From Piscinibacter sp. (GTDB lineage Bacteria; Pseudomonadota; Gammaproteobacteria; Burkholderiales; Burkholderiaceae_C): a stretch of 64,000 nucleotides of DNA. Of this stretch, positions 56,747 to 64,000 are shown in pieces. The translations under genes were made by a program, and so were the position numbers. The notes under the pieces are model-generated. The model was given only the letters and a program-made list of their open reading frames with translations. It was not told the origin of the DNA and searched no databases. How positions within the stretch are numbered: the first letter of the stretch is position 1; each line of letters opens with the position of its first letter. Where the stretch lies: the NCBI GenBank assembly GCA_016706565.1, contig JADJJI010000013.1, positions 62,001-126,000 of the forward strand, given 5' to 3'.

Positions 56747-57427
56747 ATGAAGAAACTGAACACGGTGGCATCGCTCTTCGCAACGGCCGCTCTGGCCGCC
56801 TCGGCCTCTGGCGCGTTCGCTCAGTCGACGGTCGACAACTGGGTCGACAGCAACGGCAACGTCTGGAAGAACGGCACGAACGAACTCTGCTGGCGCGACA
56901 CCAACTGGACGCCCGCCACCGCCAAGGAAGAGTGCGATGGCGCCCTGAAGAAGGCCCCGCCGGCTCCGCCGCCCGCACCCGCCCCGGCTCCGGCGCCTGC
57001 ACCCGCTCCGGCTCCCGCCCCGGTCGCTCCGCCGCCGCCGCCCCCGGCTCCCCCGGCTGCCCCGGTGAGCGAGAAGGTCACCTTTGCTGCTGACGCTTTC
57101 TACGACGTCAACAAGGCCGTGCTGAAGCCCGAAGGCAAGGCCAAGCTGGACGACCTGGTCAGCAAGATGGCCGGCATCAACCTCGAAGTCATCATCGCCG
57201 TTGGCCACACCGACAGCGACGGCAGCGATGCCGCCAACCAGAAGCTCTCGGTGCGCCGTGCCGACTCCGTCAAGGACTACCTGACGAGCAAGGGCGTCGA
57301 GAAGAACCGCGTGTACACCGAAGGCAAGGGCGAGAAGCAGCCCGTGGCCGACAACAAGACCAAGGAAGGCAAGGCGAAGAACCGCCGCGTCGAGATCGAG
57401 GTCGTCGGTACCCGCACCAAGAAGTGA
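56747..57427 (+). CDS. ompA: OmpA-family outer membrane/peptidoglycan-binding protein
   Basis: 226 residues. The signal peptide (about 1-25) ends ASGAFAQ. A short N-terminal region with VWKNGTNELCWRDTNWTP is followed by a long Pro/Ala linker (about 70-104). The C-terminal OmpA domain has the FYDVNKAVLKPEGKAKL start, GHTDSDG and the NRRVEIEV end. It binds peptidoglycan; there is no eight-stranded barrel, so membrane anchoring is indirect or absent. AGAGGAG precedes ATG 56747. Two terminators follow. The frame open from 53807 is antisense to gyrA and not real. Confidence 0.93.
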   Translation: MKKLNTVASLFATAALAASASGAFAQSTVDNWVDSNGNVWKNGTNELCWRDTNWTPATAKEECDGALKKAPPAPPPAPAPAPAPAPAPAPAPVAPPPPPPAPPAAPVSEKVTFAADAFYDVNKAVLKPEGKAKLDDLVSKMAGINLEVIIAVGHTDSDGSDAANQKLSVRRADSVKDYLTSKGVEKNRVYTEGKGEKQPVADNKTKEGKAKNRRVEIEVVGTRTKK

Positions 57428-57447
57428 TCTTCGGATCCTTCTGACAG

Positions 57448-57467
57448 AAGCCCGCCTCGGCGGGTTT
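57448..57467 (+). terminator. Rho-independent terminator 1 after ompA
   Basis: CCCGC-CTCG-GCGGG stem-loop with AAG before and TTTC after, about 20 bp beyond the ompA stop. Confidence 0.85.
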
Positions 57468-57474
57468 CTTCCGG

Positions 57475-57496
57475 AACCCCGCCTCGGCGGGGTTTC
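57475..57496 (+). terminator. Rho-independent terminator 2 after ompA
   Basis: CCCCGC-CTCG-GCGGGG with flanking AA/TTT, almost a copy of the preceding terminator and only 7 bp away. Together they should insulate ubiG from ompA transcription. Confidence 0.85.
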
Positions 57497-57543
57497 TGCT
57501 TTCTGGACCTGCCTGCGCCGCTGCGCTTCGCTACGATCACGCC

Positions 57544-58254
57544 ATGAACACCACGATCAATGCCGATCCCCAGGAACTGGCCAAGTTCAGCGAGCTGGCC
57601 CACCGCTGGTGGGACCCCGAGAGCGAGTTCCGCCCGCTGCACATGATCAATCCTCTGCGCCTGGACTGGATCGCCAGCCTTGTGCCGCTGGCCGGCAAGC
57701 GGGTGCTCGACGTGGGCTGCGGAGGTGGCATCCTGGCCGATTCGATGGCCCGCCGGGGTGCCGACGTGCTCGGCATCGACCTGGCCAGCAAGCCGCTGAA
57801 GGTGGCGCAACTGCACGCCATGGAGGCAGGCACGCCGTCGATCGCCTACCGGGAGGTGGCGGCCGAAGCGCTGGCACTGGAATCGCCCGCGGCCTTCGAC
57901 GTCGTCACCTGCATGGAGATGCTCGAGCACGTGCCCGACCCTTCGTCGATCGTGCGCGCCTGCGCGACGCTCGTGAAACCGGGCGGCTGGGTGTTCTTCT
58001 CGACGATCAATCGCAACCCGAAGTCGTTCCTGTTCGCCATCGTCGGGGCCGAGCACGTGCTGCAGATGCTGCCCAAGGGCACGCACGAGTACGCGCGTTT
58101 CATCCGACCGAGCGAACTCGGCCGCTGGTGCCGCGATGCGGGGCTGGATGCGAGCGGCACGCGCGGCCTCGAGTACAACCCGCTGACGCGTCGCTACTGG
58201 ATGTCGAACGACACCAGCGTCAACTACCTGGTGGCGTGCCGGAAATCGGCATGA
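57544..58254 (+). CDS. ubiG: Ubiquinone biosynthesis O-methyltransferase
   Basis: 236 residues. The SAM motif I is [19 protein letters not shown]. The N-terminal [19 protein letters not shown] and the later [14 protein letters not shown] and NYLVACRK segments are UbiG hallmarks. It carries out both O-methylations in ubiquinone synthesis. Its stop overlaps the gph start by 4 bp (ATGA). Confidence 0.95.
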   Translation: MNTTINADPQELAKFSELAHRWWDPESEFRPLHMINPLRLDWIASLVPLAGKRVLDVGCGGGILADSMARRGADVLGIDLASKPLKVAQLHAMEAGTPSIAYREVAAEALALESPAAFDVVTCMEMLEHVPDPSSIVRACATLVKPGGWVFFSTINRNPKSFLFAIVGAEHVLQMLPKGTHEYARFIRPSELGRWCRDAGLDASGTRGLEYNPLTRRYWMSNDTSVNYLVACRKSA

Positions 58255-58916
58255 CGCTGCGGGTGCGCGCCGTGCTGTTCGATCTGGACGGCACCTTGAT
58301 CGACAGTGCGCCCGACCTTGCAGGGGCCGGCAACGACATGCGCGTCGCACGCGGCCTGCCGGTGCTGCCGCTGTCGCACTTCCGGCCGATGGTGGGTTCC
58401 GGTGCGCGCGGCATGGTCGGCCGTGCGCTGCAGGTGCAGCCGGGGGATGCCGAATTCGAGGCACTGCGCGACGAATTCCTGCGGCGCTACGAATCGCGCA
58501 TGACGCGCGAGACGCGCCTGTTCGACGCCATGCAGCCGGTGCTCGACACGCTGCGCCGCCAGGCGCTGCCCTGGGGCATCGTGACCAACAAGGCGACGCG
58601 ATTTTCCGAGCCGCTGGTGCGCGCGCTGGGCCTCATCGACGAGGCCGCGACCTTGGTGTGCGGCGACACCACGCCGCATGCCAAGCCGCACCCTGCGCCG
58701 CTGCTGGAGGCGGCGCGGCGCATCGGCGTCGACGCCGGCGACTGCGTCTACGTCGGCGACGACCTGCGCGACGTGCAGGCCGGCCGCGCCGCCGGCATGC
58801 TCACCATCGCAGCGGCCTGGGGCTACCTCGGCGAGGGTGACCACATCGGCGAGTGGGGCGCCCATCACGTCGTCGAAAGCCCGGGCGAACTCTTGAATCT
58901 GCTCGCATTGGCCTAA
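58251..58916 (+). CDS. gph: Phosphoglycolate phosphatase
   Basis: 221 residues, a HAD hydrolase with a helical cap. Motif I is DLDGTLIDS (Asp11 and Asp13), motif II the threonine in [10 protein letters not shown], motif III lysine in HAKPHPAPL and motif [15 protein letters not shown]. It removes 2-phosphoglycolate, for example from DNA repair. It could act on other phosphosugars, but coupling to ubiG is the usual betaproteobacterial gph context. Its 3' end contains the likely ssrA promoter. Confidence 0.9.
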   Translation: MTLRVRAVLFDLDGTLIDSAPDLAGAGNDMRVARGLPVLPLSHFRPMVGSGARGMVGRALQVQPGDAEFEALRDEFLRRYESRMTRETRLFDAMQPVLDTLRRQALPWGIVTNKATRFSEPLVRALGLIDEAATLVCGDTTPHAKPHPAPLLEAARRIGVDAGDCVYVGDDLRDVQAGRAAGMLTIAAAWGYLGEGDHIGEWGAHHVVESPGELLNLLALA

Positions 58917-58919
58917 ACT
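58893..58919 (+). promoter_or_regulatory. Likely ssrA promoter inside the end of gph
   Basis: TTGAAT (58893-58898) and TAAACT (58914-58919) are 15 bp apart and end about 9 bp before the tmRNA 5' end at 58929. Spacing is a little short on one side and long on the other, so the exact boxes are tentative. Confidence 0.45.
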
Positions 58920-58928
58920 ACGCCGCTT

Positions 58929-59299
58929 GGGGCTGACCTGGCTTCGACGTGGGTACGGAGTTGGATCAGGGCATGCCGAGCACCAGTTCGCTCGTAAATC
59001 CACTGGAAACAAAGTAACTGCGAACGATAACTCGTACGCCCTCGCCGCTTAAAACCGGTGAGCCTCGCAACAGTTGGCCGATGGGCTGGGTCTGAGGGGT
59101 AACCTGAAGACTGCGAGGTCATACACATTGGCTCGCCCGGCGCCGGGTCACTCGGCACAGGGCTAAATCAAGTGACTCGAGGTGACGGCAGCGTGCTGCT
59201 GCGCGGCCGGCACCTCTAAAACCAAATCAGCCAGCTAAGCATGTAGATCTGCCTGACGATGGCTTGCGGACGGGGGTTCGATTCCCCCCAGCTCCACCA
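58929..59299 (+). ncRNA. ssrA: Transfer-messenger RNA (tmRNA)
   Basis: 371 nt, one-piece tmRNA. The 5' acceptor strand GGGGCTG pairs with CAGCTCC before the 3' ACCA, and the 3' T-arm holds GGTTCGATTCC. The tag reading frame starts at GCG 59020, after the typical GTAACT lead, and encodes ANDNSYALAA followed by TAA at 59050. With SmpB it rescues stalled ribosomes and tags the peptides for proteolysis. It lies 12 nt after gph. Confidence 0.97.
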
Positions 59300-59304
59300 G
59301 ATTT

Positions 59305-59328
59305 CGGCGCGGCCAAACGGCCGCGCCG
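59305..59328 (+). terminator. Hairpin after ssrA
   Basis: CGGCGCGGCC-AAAC-GGCCGCGCCG, a perfect 10-bp stem five bases after the tmRNA CCA end. No U run follows, but the position and stability suit a tmRNA 3'-processing or termination hairpin. Confidence 0.7.
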
Positions 59329-59356
59329 AGCCCATCCCCAAACCGTCCATGTCCAC

Positions 59357-60382
59357 GTGACTCGCCCACCCAGCCGCCGCGCTGCCAGACTCGTTGTCGC
59401 GCTGTGCGTGCTGGCCGTGGCGCTGGTGTTCCTGGCCTTTCAGTTCGGCACCGAGCGCACCTGGTGGATCGAACTGGCCCGCTACATCCCGTTCCCGGCT
59501 TACCTGGCGCCTGCCGCCATGGGCGTTCTGCTGTCGTTCTGGCTGCCGACGCGATGGCGCCTCGCTGCGGTTGCGGCGCTGGCCCTGGTGATCACCGGCA
59601 TCATGGGTGTGCAACTCAACCGAGGCGAAGAAGGTCATGCGCCACTGCGCGTGATGAGCTTCAACATCAAGGCCTACCTCGCCGACGACAAGCCGGGCGG
59701 CTACGCCCGCATCGCCTGGGAGATGGCGCTGCACGATCCAGACGTGCTGGTGATGCAGGACGCGGGCCTGGCCAACAAGCCGGAGGACCTGCCGCCGTCG
59801 TTCCGGACGGCGCTGGGCGCGCGGCAGATCCACATCTCCGGCCAGTACATCGTGGCCAGCCGCCACCCGATGACCGATTGCCAATCGGGCGACATCTCAT
59901 TCCCCGGCGAAGGGCACCACTACGTGCGCTGCACGATCACCGCGCACGGCGTGAGCTTCGACATGGTCACGGCCCACCTGCTGTCGCCGCGCGAGGGCCT
60001 GAACGCCACGCGGCACGAGCGGCTCGGTGGCCTGGCCGAGTGGCAAGAGAACTTCGAGATGCGCATGATCCAGGCGCACAAGCTGGCCCGCGACCTGTTC
60101 GGCCAGCCCCGCCCGCTGGTGCTGGCCGGCGACCTGAACGCTCCGGATTCGTCGCCGGTCATCGCCGCGCTGCGCGAGTCGGGCCTGCGCGACAGCTTCG
60201 CCAGCGCGGGGCTGGGCTACGGCTACACGTTCGGGCACTCGCTGCGCACGCGCTTCTCGTTTCTGCGCATCGACCACATCATGGTCAGCCCGCAGATCGG
60301 CGTGAAGGACAGCTTCGTCGGCGGTGCCGAGGCGTCGGCGCACCGCCCGGTGATCGCTGACCTCTGGCTCAAGCGCGACTGA
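59357..60382 (+). CDS. Endonuclease/exonuclease/phosphatase-domain membrane protein
   Basis: 341 residues from GTG 59357. Three hydrophobic helices at the N-terminus (about 10-30, 40-60 and 66-85) are followed by an EEP fold. Its motifs are RVMSFNIKAYL, then VLAGDLNAPDSSPV and DHIMVSPQIG, ending SAHRPVIADLWL. This matches membrane-anchored EEP proteins of unknown substrate, possibly phospholipid or nucleic acid. The frame is open further upstream only through tmRNA sequence. An ATG start is not available before the membrane region, so the start rests on GTG. It is convergent with thyA, 15 bp apart. Confidence 0.88.
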   Translation: MTRPPSRRAARLVVALCVLAVALVFLAFQFGTERTWWIELARYIPFPAYLAPAAMGVLLSFWLPTRWRLAAVAALALVITGIMGVQLNRGEEGHAPLRVMSFNIKAYLADDKPGGYARIAWEMALHDPDVLVMQDAGLANKPEDLPPSFRTALGARQIHISGQYIVASRHPMTDCQSGDISFPGEGHHYVRCTITAHGVSFDMVTAHLLSPREGLNATRHERLGGLAEWQENFEMRMIQAHKLARDLFGQPRPLVLAGDLNAPDSSPVIAALRESGLRDSFASAGLGYGYTFGHSLRTRFSFLRIDHIMVSPQIGVKDSFVGGAEASAHRPVIADLWLKRD

Positions 60383-60397
60383 GCCGCGCCACGCGCA

Positions 60398-61222
60398 TTA
60401 CACCGCCACCGGCGCCTTGATCGCGGCGTGGTGCTGGTAGTCCAGCACCTCGAAATCCTCGTACGCGTAGTCGAAGATCGATTCCGGCCGGCGCTTGATG
60501 TTCAGCAGCGGGTAGGGATGCGGCGTGCGCGAGAGCTGCAGCTCGACCTGTTCGACGTGGTTGTCGTAGATGTGGCAATCACCGCCGGTCCAGATGAAGT
60601 CGCCGACATCCAGGTCGCACTGCTGCGCCAGCATGTGCGTGAGCAACGCGTAGCTCGCGATGTTGAAAGGCACGCCCAGGAAGATGTCGGCGCTGCGCTG
60701 GTAGAGCTGGCACGAAAGCCTTCCTTCAGCGACGTAGAACTGGAAGAACGCGTGGCAGGGCATCAGCGCCATCTTCGGCAAGTCGGCCACGTTCCAGGCG
60801 CTGACGATGATGCGGCGCGAGTCGGGGTTGGCCTTGAGCTGCTTCACCACCTCGGCGATCTGGTCGATGTGGCCGCCGTCCGGTGTCGGCCAGCTGCGCC
60901 ACTGCACACCGTAGACGGGGCCGAGGTCGCCGTCGGGCCTGGCCCACTCGTCCCAGATCGTCACGCCGCGTTCCTGCAGCCACTTCGCGTTGCCGTCGCC
61001 GCGCAGGAACCACAGCAGTTCGAGGATGATGGACTTGAGGTGCACCTTCTTCGTCGTGACCAGCGGGAAGCCCTCGCGCAGGTCGAAACGCATCTGGTGG
61101 CCGAACACGCTTTTGGTGCCGGTGCCGGTGCGGTCGGACTTCGCGACGCCGTGCGTGTGCACGTGCCGCATGAAGTCCTCGTATTGCGATCGAACCGGGC
61201 GTGTGGGGGTGGGGGCCAGCAT
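60398..61222 (-). CDS. thyA: Thymidylate synthase
   Basis: 274 residues. The catalytic Cys156 lies in [14 protein letters not shown], dUMP-binding arginines in [12 protein letters not shown] and [19 protein letters not shown], and [12 protein letters not shown] is conserved. It converts dUMP to dTMP with methylene-tetrahydrofolate. dfrA/folA, often downstream, is not present; the convergent EEP gene occupies that side. Confidence 0.97.
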   Translation of the reverse strand: MLAPTPTRPVRSQYEDFMRHVHTHGVAKSDRTGTGTKSVFGHQMRFDLREGFPLVTTKKVHLKSIILELLWFLRGDGNAKWLQERGVTIWDEWARPDGDLGPVYGVQWRSWPTPDGGHIDQIAEVVKQLKANPDSRRIIVSAWNVADLPKMALMPCHAFFQFYVAEGRLSCQLYQRSADIFLGVPFNIASYALLTHMLAQQCDLDVGDFIWTGGDCHIYDNHVEQVELQLSRTPHPYPLLNIKRRPESIFDYAYEDFEVLDYQHHAAIKAPVAV

Positions 61223-61250
61223 GCCCGGATTCTAGAATGCCGCCCCGAAC

Positions 61251-61907
61251 TCAGCCTTGCGGCGCCGGCTCGCGCAGGAAGATCTCGACGCGGCGGTTCT
61301 GCGCCCGGCCGGCATCGCTGCCGTTGTCGGCAACCGGCTCCCGCGAGCCGTGACCTTCGGTCTCGACGCGGGTGGGGGCCACGCCGCGGCCGGCCAGGTA
61401 GTCGCGCACGCTCTGTGCGCGATCGACCGACAGCGGGTTGTTGATCGCGTCATTGCCGGTGCTGTCGGTGTGGCCGATGATGCGCACGCGCATGGTCGGG
61501 TCCAACCCCTGCGCGAACTGGTCGAGCACCGGGCGCATCTGCGGCTTGATGGCGGCTCGGCCGACGTCGAACGAGAAGTCGCTCGGCACGTTCACCTTCA
61601 GCTGGTTGTCGGGCGTGCGTGCCACGTCGATGCCGGTGCCCTGCGTGGCCTTCTCCATCGCAGCGCGCTTTTCTTCCATGCGCTTGGACCACAGGTTGCC
61701 ACCCACCGCGCCGATGGCGCCGCCAACGACGGCGCCGGTGCCGGCCTTGCCGCCGGTGGCCGAGCTCAGCACGGCGCCGGCCACGGCGCCGATGGCCGCG
61801 CCGGTGGCCGTGCCCTTCTGGCGCTCGCTCATGTCGGCGCAGCCAGCCAGGAAGGCGGCGGCGGCCAGTGTGCAAAGGGTGGTGGTCTTGATGTTCGAAC
61901 GGATCAT
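61251..61907 (-). CDS. OmpA-family lipoprotein with glycine zipper
   Basis: 218 residues. The lipoprotein signal has lipobox LAGC (Cys23). A glycine-zipper segment (GAAIGAVAGAVLSSATGG, 36-75) follows, then a C-terminal OmpA peptidoglycan-binding domain with GHTDSTG, LSVDRAQSVRDYL and NRRVEIFL. It resembles YiaD/Pal-like lipoproteins. Function in envelope integrity is inferred. GAGGAG precedes ATG 61907; a longer open frame upstream is antisense-like reading through the ABC gene in another frame. It lies between thyA and the exporter gene. Confidence 0.9.
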   Translation of the reverse strand: MIRSNIKTTTLCTLAAAAFLAGCADMSERQKGTATGAAIGAVAGAVLSSATGGKAGTGAVVGGAIGAVGGNLWSKRMEEKRAAMEKATQGTGIDVARTPDNQLKVNVPSDFSFDVGRAAIKPQMRPVLDQFAQGLDPTMRVRIIGHTDSTGNDAINNPLSVDRAQSVRDYLAGRGVAPTRVETEGHGSREPVADNGSDAGRAQNRRVEIFLREPAPQG

Positions 61908-62014
61908 TTTTTTCTCCTCGATGGCGCCCAGCGCGCCCGCGCTGCAATTGGAGCTCAGCGGCGGCGCGAAGTTCGATCGCGACCCGGCCAGACGGTATCC
62001 GGCCGTTTCAGGCT

Positions 62015-63856
62015 TCAGTCGGCCGGCGCCTGATCGAACTGCAGGGCCGCCAGGCGCGCGTACAGGCCGCCGGCGTCCGACAGCTGCGCGTGCGTGCCGC
62101 TCTCGACGATGCGGCCGGCCTCCATCACGATGATGCGGTCGGCTCGCTGCACCGTGGCCAGCCGGTGCGCGATGACCAGCGTGGTGCGGTCCTTCATCGC
62201 GGACTCCAGCGCGGCCTGCACCATGCGCTCGCTCTCGGCGTCGAGTGCGCTGGTGGCCTCGTCGAGCAGCAGCAGCGGCGGGTTCTTCAGGATCGCGCGG
62301 GCGATGCTGATGCGCTGCTTCTGCCCGCCCGACAGGCGCACGCCGCGCTCGCCCAGGAAGGTCTGGTAGCCCTCGGGCAAGGCGCTGATGAAGTCGTGCG
62401 CAAAGGCCGCCTTGGCCGCGGCGATCACGTCCGCGTCGCTCGCGCCGGGCCGGCCGTAGCGGATGTTCTCCAGCGCATTGGCGGAGAAGATCACGCTGTC
62501 CTGCGGCACGATGCCGATGCGCTGTCGCAGCGCCTCGAGCGAAGCCTCGCGCAGCGGCACGCCGTCGATCTCGATGTGTCCTTCGCCTGCGTCGTAGAAG
62601 CGCAGCAGCAGCTGGAACACCGTGCTCTTGCCCGCGCCGCTGGGGCCGACCAGCGCGACCGTCTCGCCGGGGCGCACGTCGAGCGCGAACTGGGCGAGTG
62701 CCGCGTGCTTCGGTCGCGACGGGTAGTGGAAGGTGACGTCGCGCAGCGCGACCGACGAGCCGCCCTGTGTGGCGGGTAGGGCGCGCGGCCGGGCCGGCGA
62801 GGCGATCGACGAGCTCGTGGCCAGCAGCTCCATCAGCCGCTCGGTGGCGCCGGCAGCGCGCAGCAGGTCGCCGTAGACCTCGGACAGCACCGCCACCGAG
62901 CCGACCAGGATGGTCACGAACACCACCGTCTGCGCCAGGTGGCCGGCGCTCATCTGCCCGGCGATCACCGCCTGCGTGCCCTGGTACAGGCCCCACAGCA
63001 GCGCACCGAAGGTGGCGGTGATGATGAAGGCGACGAGGAAGGAGCGCACCCGCGTACGCTTGCGCGCCGTCTCGAAGGCGCTCTCGGTGGCGTCGTCGAA
63101 GCGCTTGGCCTCGCGCGTCTCCTGCACATAGCTCTGCACCACGGGGATCGCGTTGAGCACCTCGGCGGCGATGGCGCTCGAATCGGCCACGCGGTCCTGG
63201 CTGGCGCGGCTGAGCTTGCGCACGCGGCGGCCGAGGTAGAGGCTGGGCAGCACCACCAGCACCAGCGTGCCCAGCACCTGCGACATCACATAGGGGTTGG
63301 TGACGATCAGCATGGTCATCGCGCCGATGCCCATCACCGTGTTGCGCAGGCCCATGCTCAGGCTGGAGCCGACCACCGTCTGCACCAGCGTCGTGTCGGT
63401 CGTCAGGCGCGACAGCACCTCGCCAGTCTGCGTGGTCTCGAAGAACTCCGGGCTCTGCTTCAGCACATGCGCATACACCGCATTGCGCAGGTCGGCGGTG
63501 ACCCGCTCACCCAGCCAGGTGACCATGTAGAAGCGCGCCGCCGAGAACAGGCCCAGCGCCGCACCCACGCCGAACAGCGCGAAGAAGTGGCCGCGCAGCG
63601 CCATCACGCGCTCGCCGGGGTCGGTGGCGACGAGGCCCTGGTCGATCAGCGATTTCAGCGCCAGCGGAAAGGCCAGCGTGCTCAGCGCGGCCAGGATCAG
63701 GAACAGCACCGCCAGCGCGATGCGGCCGCGGTAGGGTCGCAGGAAGGGAAGCAGACCCGACAGCGACTTCACCTTGCGCGCCGGTGCCGCAGCGGTGTCG
63801 GCTGCCACGGTGGGCCTGGGGGCCGCCAGGGCGGAAGAAGTCTCGGATGCGGCCAT
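62015..63856 (-). CDS. ABC exporter, fused permease/ATPase (MsbA-like)
   Basis: 613 residues from ATG 63856; an in-frame ATG at 63937 would add 27. Six membrane helices (about 45-330) include the ABC exporter motif QSPEFFETTQTGEVLSRLTT. The ATPase has Walker A VGPSGAGKST, signature LSGGQKQRISIARA and Walker B LLLLDEATSALD. The layout is MsbA/lipid-exporter-like or a generic heavy-metal/lipid ABC half-transporter. The substrate is not clear, and the N-terminal Ala/Pro-rich stretch is not informative. It is divergent from the gene entering at 63953. Confidence 0.9.
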   Translation of the reverse strand: MAASETSSALAAPRPTVAADTAAAPARKVKSLSGLLPFLRPYRGRIALAVLFLILAALSTLAFPLALKSLIDQGLVATDPGERVMALRGHFFALFGVGAALGLFSAARFYMVTWLGERVTADLRNAVYAHVLKQSPEFFETTQTGEVLSRLTTDTTLVQTVVGSSLSMGLRNTVMGIGAMTMLIVTNPYVMSQVLGTLVLVVLPSLYLGRRVRKLSRASQDRVADSSAIAAEVLNAIPVVQSYVQETREAKRFDDATESAFETARKRTRVRSFLVAFIITATFGALLWGLYQGTQAVIAGQMSAGHLAQTVVFVTILVGSVAVLSEVYGDLLRAAGATERLMELLATSSSIASPARPRALPATQGGSSVALRDVTFHYPSRPKHAALAQFALDVRPGETVALVGPSGAGKSTVFQLLLRFYDAGEGHIEIDGVPLREASLEALRQRIGIVPQDSVIFSANALENIRYGRPGASDADVIAAAKAAFAHDFISALPEGYQTFLGERGVRLSGGQKQRISIARAILKNPPLLLLDEATSALDAESERMVQAALESAMKDRTTLVIAHRLATVQRADRIIVMEAGRIVESGTHAQLSDAGGLYARLAALQFDQAPAD

Positions 63857-63952
63857 GCGCGAGTCTAGGCGAGGGCTTCTATCCCCTGCATGGGACTCGG
63901 GATTGCCTGCCGCGGCAGAATTTGCCGGGTCAATCATTGCCGAGGCAGCTTC

Positions 63953-64000
63953 ATGTCCTCCACCAAAGAATCCGCGGCACCCGTGCCGTTCCCGCGCTAC
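63953..64000 (+). CDS. Partial gene start at window edge
   Basis: ATG 63953 begins 16 codons (MSSTKESAAPVPFPRY) that run off the right edge. It is divergent from the ABC exporter gene, and GAGG lies 9 bp upstream. Too short to identify. Confidence 0.4.
   Translation, partial: MSSTKESAAPVPFPRY

Overview
The window is high-GC DNA with the gene content and order of a Burkholderiales betaproteobacterium. The closest feel is the Rubrivivax/Leptothrix/Methylibium (Sphaerotilaceae/Comamonadaceae-like) group; this is an inference from gene content, not a database match. Supporting signs are a fused aroA-cmk gene next to rpsA and ihfB, a class I phaC-phaA-phaB polyhydroxybutyrate operon, a one-piece tmRNA, heptose/LPS assembly genes and the conserved ubiG-gph-ssrA block. 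No tRNA, rRNA, insertion sequence, prophage or CRISPR array was seen.

Region 1 (1-14,528, minus strand) is a type I secretion adhesin locus. An ABC exporter with a degenerate C39 domain and an HlyD-type adaptor precede a giant LapA-like adhesin that runs off the left edge after 3,576 codons. The adhesin has an N-terminal retention module with a PAAG LapG-type site. Cadherin/Ig-like domains follow, then nine 315-bp VCBS repeats, more cadherin-like domains, and at least 13 further 315-bp VCBS repeats. The two arrays share nearly identical stretches.

Region 2 (14.5-25 kb) holds a Nudix hydrolase, a fumarylpyruvate-hydrolase-like protein with a zeta GST, PgeF (YfiH), the phaCAB operon, three small membrane protein genes, and a DEAD-box RNA helicase with a long leader.

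Region 3 (25-30.5 kb) looks like an envelope-stress module. It contains a BON lipoprotein, two DUF1328 miniproteins and a YqjD-YqjE-YqjK-like set, followed by a CHASE3 histidine kinase, a divergent NarL-type regulator and a receiver-only protein. Two inverted repeats of the form TGTAGG-N6-CC(T/G)AC lie upstream of the stress operon and of the receiver gene, suggesting a local regulon.

Region 4 (30.5-43 kb) includes an FKBP isomerase, GluQ, a LysR regulator divergent from a pirin/flavodoxin/FMN-reductase cluster, a DUF599 protein, an EgtB-type sulfoxide synthase coupled to a small methyltransferase, TrhO, DnaE and a patatin. Region 5 (43-56.5 kb, minus strand) runs from gyrA through a DUF2059 gene, pheA, tyrA, aroA-cmk, rpsA, ihfB, lapA, lapB and hldE1 to hldD, then a ComEA-like gene: aromatic amino acid synthesis, translation, DNA topology and LPS control. 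Region 6 (56.7-64 kb) carries ompA, ubiG, gph, ssrA (tmRNA), an EEP-domain membrane protein, thyA, a glycine-zipper OmpA lipoprotein and an MsbA-like ABC exporter.

Starts were chosen by RBS, family alignment from memory and operon overlaps. Names rest on motif recognition without database searches.
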